DNA of 21,971 nt. It comes from an uncultured Lachnospiraceae bacterium (GTDB lineage Bacteria; Bacillota; Clostridia; Lachnospirales; Lachnospiraceae). The notes beneath the pieces are model-generated. The model did no database searches. It worked only from the letters and a program-made list of their open reading frames with translations, and was not told where the DNA came from. Location: assembly GCA_910577115.1 (NCBI GenBank), contig CAJTMC010000052.1, positions 1 to 21,971 on the forward strand. The letters run 5' to 3'. Below, one piece after another: positions 6,728 through 13,552 of the stretch (positions within the stretch are counted from its first letter, which is position 1; the number at the start of each line of letters is the position of its first letter). The position numbers were made by a program, and so were the translations under genes.

Positions 6728-7072
6728 ATGCAGAATTCCATTAAAATCAAATTAAAGTTCTGTCTTGTCCGTTCCCCCGGCTTTGTGCTAACCGCCCTCG
6801 GCTTGCGGCAGCAGACGTATGATTTAAAAAGCGGTTCTTTCGTGCCTGTCAAAACAGAGCTTGATGGAAAAAGATATCATTCTATTTATGTTCATCATAA
6901 AAATAAATGGATAAACCCGCAAATGGAGTTAGCGTTAAGTCTGTTAGAAGAGTATGTAGGAGTAGATACTGAAATTACTTGCACCCGTTATACTGTCATG
7001 CTATTATTAAGAAAAAGTCCGCATCTTTTTAAGGGCAGTATGGTATTGACAGGAAGGGAACGCAACTTATGA
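6728..7072 (+). CDS. Small protein of unknown function overlapping the MocR gene
   Basis: A 114-residue frame from ATG 6728. Longer versions from TTG 6692 would begin inside the putative -35 box. It contains SPGFVLTALGLRQQTYDL, VPVKTELDGKRYHSIYVHHKNKW and MELALSLLEEYVG. The middle has the strand-rich feel of an effector-binding domain tail, but I recognise no family and would not assign one. Its TGA (7070-7072) overlaps the ATG of the MocR-type regulator (ATGA), suggesting translational coupling. There is no obvious ribosome binding site at its own start. It may be intact, or the 3' remnant of a larger gene retained because it leads the regulator transcript. Confidence 0.4.
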   Translation: MQNSIKIKLKFCLVRSPGFVLTALGLRQQTYDLKSGSFVPVKTELDGKRYHSIYVHHKNKWINPQMELALSLLEEYVGVDTEITCTRYTVMLLLRKSPHLFKGSMVLTGRERNL

Positions 7073-8400
7073 AGCTTGATTTAAATTCCGCACAAACCAC
7101 GCGGTATTTGCAGGTATATGATTATTATAAGGAGCTGATTACCGCTGGAAGGCTTGCGGGAGGGACGAAAATGCCCTCCATACGGCGCTGCGCGCAGCAG
7201 TTAGGCTTGAGCCGCACGACCATTGAAACGGCTTACCTTTGTCTTGCCGCTGACGGTTACATCATTTCCAGACCGCAAAGCGGATATTATGTCACAGGGC
7301 GCGCTGTCAGGAAAGCGTCGGACACGATTGCAGAAAGCCCTCATGATACGTCCAAAAATAAAATTCTGTACAACTTTACATCAAACAATGTCGATGCTGA
7401 CAGCTTTGATTTCAGCCTTTGGCGACGTTACATCAAGAGTACGCTGCGGCAGGACGGGCGAATGCTGACATACGGGGAGCCGCAGGGGGAATATGAGCTG
7501 CGGGAGGTTATCTGTAAATATGTCCTTAACAAACGCAACGCCGTTTGCCGTCCCGAAAATATCGTGATTGGCGCAGGCTCGCAGGCATTGATGAATATTT
7601 TGTGTCCGTTGATTAAGAAACGCAAAAATGTTTGCTTTCACGATTCGCGCTTTGCGCAGGGCATTGTTATTTTTGAGGATTATGGGTTTTCGCTTGTGAA
7701 GAATAAGGAAGAAGCCGATATTCTTTATATGACGCCTTCCCATATGACTTCACTCGGCGATGTGATGAATGTCGAAAAGCGTCTGTCCATGTTAAAGGAA
7801 TGCGCGGAAAACAACCGGCTGATTATTGAAGACGATTATGATAACGAATTTCGGTATTTCAGCAAGCCGATTCCCTGCCTTCAGGGACTTGCAGGAGGGG
7901 AAAACGTGGTATATCTGAGTACGTTTTCAAAGCTGCTGCTGCCTTCTATCCGGCTTAGTTTTATGATTTTGCCCGATGCGCTTCTTCCTTTTTATGAGAA
8001 AAAAAAGGCGTTGTATAATCAGACAGCGTCAAAATCGGAGCAGCTTGCACTTTGCCAGTTTTTGCGGGATGGACACTTAGAGAGCCAAATCCGAAAGCTC
8101 AAACGGCTCTACACGAATAAAGCGAAAGCATTGTCTTCGGAGTTAGAACGTGCGTTTGGAAGATGTGCGTCTACATATATGGGGGAATCCGTATTTTTGG
8201 TTCATTTAAAAATAAATTGCAAAATGAGCGGCACTCAACTTCGCGATAAAGCGCAAAGCCGCGGGTTGTCGGTTTTTGCCTTTGGCGGAAAAGAAGAGGA
8301 AGGCTGCGCGCATATTGCACTCTCCTGCTGTGAAGTGCCGATAACGGATTTTCCGGATGCGGCAGCGTTGTTAAGGGAGCTTGTTACGCAGGAAGGCTGA
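7069..8400 (+). CDS. MocR-family transcriptional regulator (GntR helix-turn-helix plus aminotransferase-like domain)
   Basis: A 443-residue protein of normal family length. Residues about 10-75 form a GntR winged helix, with the recognition part KMPSIRRCAQQLGLSRTTIETAYLCLAADGYI at 35-66. From about residue 110 a fold-type I aminotransferase domain follows. EDDYDNEFRY (residues 254-263) supplies the aspartate that pairs with the cofactor ring nitrogen. TFSKLLLPSIRLSF places the PLP-binding lysine at K288. MocR regulators (PdxR, GabR and relatives) sense PLP or amino-compound adducts and usually control adjacent genes for PLP or amine metabolism. No such target is adjacent: upstream is an overlapping unknown ORF and downstream a cellulase. 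The ligand is unknown. Confidence 0.88.
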   Translation: MKLDLNSAQTTRYLQVYDYYKELITAGRLAGGTKMPSIRRCAQQLGLSRTTIETAYLCLAADGYIISRPQSGYYVTGRAVRKASDTIAESPHDTSKNKILYNFTSNNVDADSFDFSLWRRYIKSTLRQDGRMLTYGEPQGEYELREVICKYVLNKRNAVCRPENIVIGAGSQALMNILCPLIKKRKNVCFHDSRFAQGIVIFEDYGFSLVKNKEEADILYMTPSHMTSLGDVMNVEKRLSMLKECAENNRLIIEDDYDNEFRYFSKPIPCLQGLAGGENVVYLSTFSKLLLPSIRLSFMILPDALLPFYEKKKALYNQTASKSEQLALCQFLRDGHLESQIRKLKRLYTNKAKALSSELERAFGRCASTYMGESVFLVHLKINCKMSGTQLRDKAQSRGLSVFAFGGKEEEGCAHIALSCCEVPITDFPDAAALLRELVTQEG

Positions 8401-8429
8401 GGGAAAAGGGAAACATTACTTATATTAGC

Positions 8430-8444
8430 GCCGCTAAAGGCGGC
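8430..8444 (+). other. Small hairpin just upstream of the endoglucanase ribosome binding site
   Basis: GCCGC-TAAAG-GCGGC forms a perfect 5-bp GC stem, ending three bases before the GGAGGG Shine-Dalgarno of the GH5 gene. It could act as a weak terminator for the regulator gene, or modulate initiation on the endoglucanase. Confidence 0.3.
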
Positions 8445-8458
8445 ATGGAGGGAATAAA

Positions 8459-9601
8459 ATGGCAAAAAAACTTTTGGCACTGATGATTTGTTTCTTTATG
8501 ATTACACCGCTTGTTTCACAGGCGGCGGAGCAGAGTGCGGTAGGCAGCGCTTCCATCGGCACAACTGCAAAGAAAACGCCCGCAGAAAAACCCGCAAAAA
8601 CACTTACTGCGGCAGAATTTGCGGCAAAGCTAAACTGCGGGATTAATCTCGGAAATTCGCTGGATGTGGCGCATATGCTGCAATATAATCCGAACATGAG
8701 TCTTGCCGAGTATGAAAAAGGCTGGGGTAATCCTTTGATTGCGCAGGCGCAGTTTACGGCAATCCATAACGCGGGCTTTCAGACGGTGCGTATACCGGTT
8801 TCATGGGATGAGCATTTGGAGGCGGATGGAACGATTAAAGCCGACTTTCTTAATCGGGTTCAGGAAGTCGTGGACATGGCGCTTGCAAGCGATCTTTATG
8901 TGATTATTGATACGCACCATGAGGATTGGCTAAATCTTGATTTAAACAAGAAAGCAGATATCACAAAGCGTCTGACTGTTGTGTGGAAACAGATTGCAGT
9001 CCGTTTTCAGGAGTATGATGAGCGTCTTGTCTTTGAAGGTCTGAATGAGCCGCGCCTGAAAAACAGTTCCCACGAGTGGACTGGCGGAACGGCTCAGCTG
9101 CAGGCGTTTGTAAATGAACTGAATCAAACCTTTGTCACAACGGTGCGGAGCGCCGGCGGGAAAAATGCGCAGCGGTTTTTAATGGTCTGCCCGTATTGCC
9201 ACCGCGTGGAGGAAGATGCCTTGGCGGCGCTTTCGCTGCCGGAAGATGACCGGCTGATTGTTGCTGTTCATTTATATCAGCCGTCGAACTTTTGTTTGGA
9301 TACAAATTCCGCCAAAAGCTGGGGCGCGGATAAGACAGAGCTGCAAAATTTGGAGCAGAAGTTTTTGCTGTTGCAGAACTATTTTGTGTCGAAAGGGATT
9401 CCTGTGGTTATCACAGAATTTGGTTGTGTGAACAAGGAGAACACGCAGGATCGCATTCGCTGGACACAGGATTTTGTGAAATACTGCCGTCAGTTTGGGA
9501 TGTCTTATCTGTGGTGGGACAACGGAGGCGATTTTCAACTTCTAAACCGCGAAAACGGAACGTGTGTTTATCCGGAGATTGTGCAGGCTTTGACGAAGTA
9601 A
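8459..9601 (+). CDS. Secreted glycoside hydrolase family 5 endoglucanase (cellulase)
   Basis: A 380-residue preprotein. A Sec signal (MAKKLLALMICFFMITPLVSQA, 22 residues) is followed by a short Ala/Lys/Thr linker and one GH5 catalytic domain. Family landmarks appear in order: GINLGNSLD from residue 61, TVRIPVSWDEH, VIIDTHHEDW, FEGLNEPR with the acid/base E197, VHLYQP, VITEFG with the nucleophile E320, and YLWWDNGG near the end. GH5 endoglucanases hydrolyse beta-1,4-glucans such as cellulose and related beta-glucans. The subfamily and exact substrate cannot be set here. No carbohydrate-binding or dockerin domain is present, so it is probably a free secreted enzyme. GGAGGG lies six bases before ATG 8459. 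It sits 58 bases after the MocR-type gene. Confidence 0.93.
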   Translation: MAKKLLALMICFFMITPLVSQAAEQSAVGSASIGTTAKKTPAEKPAKTLTAAEFAAKLNCGINLGNSLDVAHMLQYNPNMSLAEYEKGWGNPLIAQAQFTAIHNAGFQTVRIPVSWDEHLEADGTIKADFLNRVQEVVDMALASDLYVIIDTHHEDWLNLDLNKKADITKRLTVVWKQIAVRFQEYDERLVFEGLNEPRLKNSSHEWTGGTAQLQAFVNELNQTFVTTVRSAGGKNAQRFLMVCPYCHRVEEDALAALSLPEDDRLIVAVHLYQPSNFCLDTNSAKSWGADKTELQNLEQKFLLLQNYFVSKGIPVVITEFGCVNKENTQDRIRWTQDFVKYCRQFGMSYLWWDNGGDFQLLNRENGTCVYPEIVQALTK

Positions 9602-9690
9602 GACTGTGGCAGGAATTTCGGAAAATTGGTGTTGCAATAGTGATTCTGATCTAAATTAAGAAAATATTTTAGAAAGATTTTAAAAAATGC

Positions 9691-9732
9691 TTGCAATTTT
9701 TTTATAATGCATTATAATAGATAATGCATTAT
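9691..9732 (+). promoter_or_regulatory. tRNA-Pro promoter with duplicated palindrome
   Basis: TTGCAA (9691-9696), a 16-base spacer and TATAAT (9713-9718) lie 17 bases before the tRNA. The 12-base palindrome ATAATGCATTAT occurs twice, at 9704-9715 and 9721-9732, five bases apart and flanking the -10 box. Confidence 0.7.
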
Positions 9733-9734
9733 AT

Positions 9735-9808
9735 CGTTGCGTGGCTCAGTTTGGTAGAGCGCTGCGTTCGGGACGCAGAGGTCGCAAGTTCGAATCTTGT
9801 CGCAACGA
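9735..9808 (+). tRNA. tRNA-Pro (anticodon CGG)
   Basis: A full cloverleaf can be folded by eye. The acceptor CGTTGCG pairs with CGCAACG, the D stem is GCTC/GAGC, and the anticodon stem CTGCG/CGCAG encloses loop TTCGGGA with anticodon CGG at 9769-9771. The variable loop is AGGTC and the T arm GCAAG-TTCGAAT-CTTGT, with discriminator A at 9808. CCA is not encoded. It reads the CCG proline codon. It stands alone with its own promoter and terminator. Confidence 0.95.
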
Positions 9809-9826
9809 CTGGCTGAAAGCCTTGAA

Positions 9827-9863
9827 AACACTGGACTTTTGAGAAATTGTCCAGTGTTTTTTT
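9827..9863 (+). terminator. Rho-independent terminator after the tRNA
   Basis: AACACTGGAC (9827-9836) and GTCCAGTGTT (9849-9858), a perfect 10-bp stem with a 12-base loop, followed by TTTTT. A second short hairpin without a T-tract, GCCCC-AAAAA-GGGGC, follows at 9866-9880. Confidence 0.9.
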
Positions 9864-9880
9864 GTGCCCCAAAAAGGGGC

Positions 9881-10181
9881 AGGGTCAACAAAATTTAAGA
9901 TAATATATGCCAGAGGATTTTGAAAAGGGGGCTGGGGTTGTTTTGGGAAAAATACTATATGAAATATTTGGACGTGGTTTAAGGGTAATATAGAGGGTTA
10001 TAGAGGGATCCAACCGTGGACTGGAGTTTAAGATTTATATAAGTTATTGTCAGTCTGTTTCAAATGTTTCAACTTTTTTGTGTTATAAGAATGTCTGTAT
10101 TGTAATGGATACAGGCATTTTTATTTTTTAAGGTGTACTTTTAATTTTGCTCTAAAAAGTAAAAGGGCTAAATTGGATATA
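9881..10181. other. Gene-free stretch after the tRNA
   Basis: No plausible coding frame is seen on either strand. It contains G-rich, T-rich and repetitive short motifs, one terminator (10091-10129), and then the boundary of a recombinase remnant. Its position directly behind a tRNA, with a recombinase stub, makes it a candidate scar of an integrated element. I see no clear copy of the tRNA 3' end in it. Confidence 0.5.
10091..10129 (+). terminator. Orphan rho-independent terminator
   Basis: ATGTCTGTAT (10091-10100) pairs with ATACAGGCAT (10109-10118) with one G-T wobble and an eight-base loop, followed by a T-rich tail (TTTTATTTTTT). There is no gene directly upstream, so it is probably left from a deleted gene. 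Confidence 0.65.
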
Positions 10182-10186
10182 TTTAG

Positions 10187-10432
10187 GTTGCGGAGTTGGA
10201 ACGGGAATACATAAAGCAACGACGACGTAGGGGCACTGAGATTGCGAAAGAAAAAGGAAAATATAAGGGCAGACCGGAAAAACAACTTGATAACTTCCAT
10301 GAAGTTTATGTACAATGGAAAAAGAGAGCGATAACGGCGAAGTCTGCCAGCGAACAATTAGGAGTAAACCGGAGCACATTTTACAGGAAAATCAATGAAC
10401 ACGAGGATGAAACTGTAGCAATAGATTTTTAG
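10187..10432 (+). pseudogene. 3' stub of a serine recombinase (resolvase/invertase)
   Basis: The frame from just after TAG 10184-10186 reads VAELEREYIKQRRRRGTEIAKEKGKYKGRP. A helix-turn-helix ITAKSASEQLGVNRSTFYRKI follows, with a stop at 10430-10432. This is the end of helix E and the DNA-binding HTH of resolvase/invertase-type serine recombinases. The full protein is about 190-200 residues, and the catalytic domain with its nucleophilic serine is completely missing. The only available starts are internal (TTG 10196) with no Shine-Dalgarno. It lies about 380 bases past the tRNA and points to a lost mobile element. A short HTH peptide could in theory still bind DNA, but that is speculation. 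Confidence 0.8.
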
Positions 10433-10491
10433 GTCAGGGGACATAAAAGATATGCAAAATGCACTTTGCACTTACGGAGAGAGGATTGTAA

Positions 10492-10518
10492 TAGCAGCTT
10501 GACTGGCAAACGCTGCTA
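10492..10518 (-). terminator. Weak inverted repeat at the lipoprotein 3' end
   Basis: TAGCAGC (10492-10498) and GCTGCTA (10512-10518), a 7-bp stem overlapping the lipoprotein stop codon. No T-tract follows on the minus strand, so termination is uncertain. Confidence 0.3.
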
Positions 10519-11982
10519 CTCAAATGCCACATAAACATAATCATGCTGCCCAATGTCTACACAGACCCAAAGCAGGTGATTTTGCGTTTCCACCAAATAA
10601 TCAAAAAACGGACTGCGCCCGAATAATTCCCGAACGTGCCATTCCCCGTCATACCCTGTGTCTTGTTCATAATGAAAAAGGGCTATATCCAAAGCGCTCG
10701 AAACGGACGCTTCGCAGATTTCCCCATAGGGATTATTGACGGAAGGCGTTTCATAAGTTTCATGAAAATCAAAATCACGCCATTCCAACTGTGAGGCGTA
10801 GGGAATTTCATTGACGCCCGCAATTCGGTTTCCACCCTCATATTGTGCATATAAAATAAGGTATTTCCCATCGTCAGGATGACACAGTAAGTCTATTGTC
10901 ACATCATGGTTATTTTGAGAAAGGACAATATTATAATAGCCGCCGTCTATAGGATAAATGCGCTGAACCGTCCAATAATCCGAAGTAAAATCATATCCCT
11001 TCCGCTTGCCGTAGTCGCGCATAATATAGGCTGCTTCCAAGTATATCCACCAATGGTATCCCTGCCCGTCGCGCGATGCCATAAAGTCATATTCGTATGT
11101 AAAATCGTCCGTTTTTTCATAGGAATACCATGCATTTCCGTTATGGGAAACGAACGGTATCCATTCAAAATCCATAGGCTTTGTGACATATTTTTTCTGA
11201 ATTTGCAGGTATTCTTCTTCGGAGATTGCTTTGTCGAGCTTTCCGCTCCCGTCCCAGTTTCCACCGTAAAATTCTTTGTCTATGATGCTCTGAGTGGCAA
11301 AGTCCCACGTACCCGATACCGCTATCGTGTCCGCTATAACCCAGCCGCCTGCGTCTTCCTGAAACTGCAGGTAAGTTGTCGATGAATACATTCCGGCGCT
11401 GACATATTCAACGATGTTATTGTCATAGATTGTCATTGTATAATACGAAGAGGCGTATTCCATGCCGATTCCGCCCTCTTCACTGTAAGTATAGATAATA
11501 TAAGGAATGTCCTTGTAGGCGATAATCAATTCCGGAAAGCCGTCGCCCGTCAAATCCTTCAAGGCATAATAAAAAATATCTTCTGTGCTTGATTCCCATG
11601 ATATTAATGACGCGCACAATTCGTCATACAAGTATTTCCATTCACCGCCCCAAATCTTCTCCTGCACGCTTTCATCGTTGAGGTTTCGATTGTCGGCATT
11701 CATAAACTGTTCATACTGGTTCAGCACCTCAAGGTAGGGCTGCGGCATATCTGAACATATGTTTACGCGCCATTGCGTCTGCACCTCAGAAAATGCGTCA
11801 GGCTCGGTGCCTTCGTATTCGGTGCCTGCGGAGGATTCCTGTTCTTGTATCTCTGAGGAGGGCGGCTCTGTGAGGGATTGTTCTGTTTCCGGTATGATTT
11901 GTTTCTGTTCTTCAGCTTTTACACAGGCGCTGAATTGAAGCGTGCATATAAATGCTGTTATGAAAAAAATTATCCTTTTCAT
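10516..11982 (-). CDS. Large surface lipoprotein of unknown function
   Basis: A protein of 488 residues from ATG 11982; an ATG at 12000 adds six residues that weaken the signal peptide, and neither start has a clear Shine-Dalgarno. MKRIIFFITAFICTLQFSAC is a type II signal peptide ending in a lipobox with the lipidated cysteine at residue 20. A Glu/Ser/Thr/Pro-rich spacer of about 50 residues follows. The body contains YALKDLTGDGFPELIIAY, an FG-GAP/VCBS-like D-x-T-G-D-G-x-P-E-L-I calcium-binding turn seen in many clostridial lipoproteins, and several tyrosine/tryptophan-rich strands. It is expected on the outer face of the membrane. The start lies just after the stop of the Rpn remnant (TAA 12003), so its original promoter may have been replaced. 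No enzymatic motif is visible. Confidence 0.75.
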   Translation of the reverse strand: MKRIIFFITAFICTLQFSACVKAEEQKQIIPETEQSLTEPPSSEIQEQESSAGTEYEGTEPDAFSEVQTQWRVNICSDMPQPYLEVLNQYEQFMNADNRNLNDESVQEKIWGGEWKYLYDELCASLISWESSTEDIFYYALKDLTGDGFPELIIAYKDIPYIIYTYSEEGGIGMEYASSYYTMTIYDNNIVEYVSAGMYSSTTYLQFQEDAGGWVIADTIAVSGTWDFATQSIIDKEFYGGNWDGSGKLDKAISEEEYLQIQKKYVTKPMDFEWIPFVSHNGNAWYSYEKTDDFTYEYDFMASRDGQGYHWWIYLEAAYIMRDYGKRKGYDFTSDYWTVQRIYPIDGGYYNIVLSQNNHDVTIDLLCHPDDGKYLILYAQYEGGNRIAGVNEIPYASQLEWRDFDFHETYETPSVNNPYGEICEASVSSALDIALFHYEQDTGYDGEWHVRELFGRSPFFDYLVETQNHLLWVCVDIGQHDYVYVAFE

Positions 11983-12002
11983 ATTACAATATTTCATCAT
12001 AT

Positions 12003-12371
12003 TTATACCGGCACAGGCTCCCTGCTTTCAATAATAGCCTTGACTTCGTCAATGTCTTTTTCAGAAATGTCAGCAATCTGCTCTAACGGATAGCCCTTTT
12101 CATACATGCGTATAATTATTTCTGCTTTACCCTCCGCTTTACCTCTCTCTTCTCCTAATTCCAAAATTCCCTGACCAAGATTACACATAACGCTCATCTC
12201 CTTTTTCATACACTCATCTATCGGGATATGGTATTCCGCTTCCACAATTTCCAGCTTTTCGCTAACAGATAATTCCGCCGAAAAATGCCGTTCCCAAAGG
12301 TCTATGCCCCCGCATTTATTATATCTCGAAAACCTGCTATGGGCAAATGAATTTACAGAAACTATCGTGCC
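12003..12371 (-). pseudogene. C-terminal half of an Rpn-family nuclease
   Basis: The minus frame is open for about 122 codons between TAG at 12374-12372 and TAA at 12003. It reads IVSVNSFAHSRFSRYNKC, then DLWERHFSAELSVSEKLEI, then HIPIDECMKKEMSVMCNLGQGILELGEERGKAEGKAE and a final MYEKGYPLEQIADISEKDIDEVKAIIE. The M-C-N-L-x-x-G core, the repetitive E-x-G-K-A-E-G-K linker and the closing Rpn tail helix pair are characteristic of Rpn/PD-(D/E)XK nuclease family proteins. The nuclease core upstream is missing and the frame is closed by a stop. The tail alone cannot cut DNA; in intact proteins the linker and tail vary and mediate oligomerisation or specificity. Confidence 0.75.
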
Positions 12372-12481
12372 CTACATTTTTGTGGAAAATAGAAGCATGA
12401 AGTAATATAATAAAAATATCAATACTTACAGATGAACAGAGGGAAGATGTAGGTGAATTACGATTTTCGGAGGTGTATAAA

Positions 12482-12628
12482 ATGGAATTGCAGTATAGAC
12501 AATTAGCAGAACAAAAATTAGATGAATTTATTGAGATGCGAATAGCCCAACTAAGAGAAGAAGGAGCAACAGAACAAATAGATATTAAACCGGGTTCCTG
12601 GCTCTATTTTTTATGCTCTGAAATGTAA
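12482..12628 (+). pseudogene. 5' stub of a GNAT N-acetyltransferase
   Basis: ATG 12482 is preceded by a good GGAGGTG and starts a 48-residue frame: MELQYRQLAEQKLDEFIEMRI, QLREEGATEQIDIKP. This matches the N-terminus of Lachnospiraceae GNAT acetyltransferases, which begin with this strand-helix and are about 150 residues. After IKP the reading turns into GSWLYFLCSEM and stops. The acetyl-CoA-binding R/Q-x-x-G-x-G/A loop and most of the fold are missing, so the gene was deleted internally. The preserved ribosome binding site suggests recent loss and perhaps continued translation of a short peptide. Confidence 0.7.
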
Positions 12629-12681
12629 ATTTTCTGTGAATATGATTAAAAAGTCCTTTACAAAACGTCACTGGACAGACT

Positions 12682-12746
12682 GTCAAACCGTCCTGTTACG
12701 CCGTCAAACCGTCTTTTGATGCAATCGGCATCAGGTATCATCAAAA
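12682..12746 (+). promoter_or_regulatory. Repeat-rich upstream control region of the DUF6033 gene cluster
   Basis: GTCAAACCGTC occurs twice, at 12682-12692 and 12703-12713, exactly 21 bases apart (two helical turns). The inverted pair TTTTGATG (12714-12721) and CATCAAAA (12739-12746) adjoins, with TGATGC-AATCG-GCATCA nested inside. A 13-base period of TAACAATC follows at 12764 and 12777. No -35/-10 could be assigned with confidence. Function as an operator is inferred from symmetry. Confidence 0.4.
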
Positions 12747-12806
12747 AGTACCGATATCTAAAATAACAATCAAAAATAACAATCAAAAAATCAGAGGTGA
12801 TAAAAA

Positions 12807-13520
12807 ATGTCTGTCAGCACAATAAGACAAAACAACTACCAAAACGAAATATCAGCACAAAAAAGGACCAAACACACAAGGCATTCAAACAACACAAACA
12901 CTGCCAACCTTCAAACAACTACAAACAACTCTACAGAAGAATCCACAAAAACACAAAACACATCAAAACGCGCAGAGGCGGAAGAAATGGCAGCCTTCAA
13001 AAAGGAATTTTATGCCGAAATTGAGCGGATACCAAGAGACAGGACAATCGCAAATGTAGCAATTCATATATCAGAAGAAGGCTTTCAAAACATGAAAAAT
13101 GATCCAAAGTACAGAGAGCAGATGCTATCACTTATCTGGCGCGATTTAACCGGCTCTGTTGCGCCCGCACCGGACTGCTCCCTGATACTCACCATAGGAG
13201 CAACCGCCAAAGACTACAGAGGCGACTCATGGTCAGTCAACCATGACGCAGAATTTGATATCCGTTCCCAAAACAGCTTTTACAAAAAGACAACAACGAA
13301 GAAAAACACCCAAAAAAAGCGGCTTAAAGAATATTTGGAAAAACGGGCACAGGCAAAGAAAGTACAACAAAAGCTATTTGACGAAAAACAAAGAAAACAG
13401 GAGCTCGAAAACATCAGACTGTCGCAGCTCGAAAATCACGAACGGCAAATGACAAAAGCAGCCAACGCCTATGAAAAGAACTTTCAAATTGCAGACAGCC
13501 CAAGACAAGAGCGGCTATAA
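12807..13520 (+). CDS. DUF6033-like protein, first gene of a three-gene cluster
   Basis: A 237-residue protein. Residues 1-55 are a Ser/Thr/Asn/Gln-rich, probably disordered leader without hydrophobic core. Residues about 56-165 are a conserved-looking domain (AEAEEMAAFKKEFYAEIERI, NVAIHISEEGFQNMKNDP, LILTIGATAKDYRGDSWSVNHD). The rest is a highly charged lysine-rich coiled coil (KKRLKEYLEKRAQAKKVQQKL and LSQLENHERQM). The middle recalls DUF6033, an uncharacterised Clostridia family; this is from memory and not checked. AGAGGTGA precedes ATG 12807. It is 32 bases upstream of the next gene. The leader style is shared with the third gene of the cluster. No signal peptide, so it is cytoplasmic or exported by a non-Sec route. 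Confidence 0.65.
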   Translation: MSVSTIRQNNYQNEISAQKRTKHTRHSNNTNTANLQTTTNNSTEESTKTQNTSKRAEAEEMAAFKKEFYAEIERIPRDRTIANVAIHISEEGFQNMKNDPKYREQMLSLIWRDLTGSVAPAPDCSLILTIGATAKDYRGDSWSVNHDAEFDIRSQNSFYKKTTTKKNTQKKRLKEYLEKRAQAKKVQQKLFDEKQRKQELENIRLSQLENHERQMTKAANAYEKNFQIADSPRQERL

Positions 13521-13552
13521 CCACATAAAACATATCTAAAAGGAGAATAACA

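Noticed and set aside
9866..9880. Second tRNA terminator
   Set aside because: GCCCC-AAAAA-GGGGC has no T-tract and follows a convincing terminator; likely incidental.
12682..12784. CRISPR array
   Set aside because: The direct repeats are 11 bases and only two copies, with no spacers of uniform length and no cas genes.
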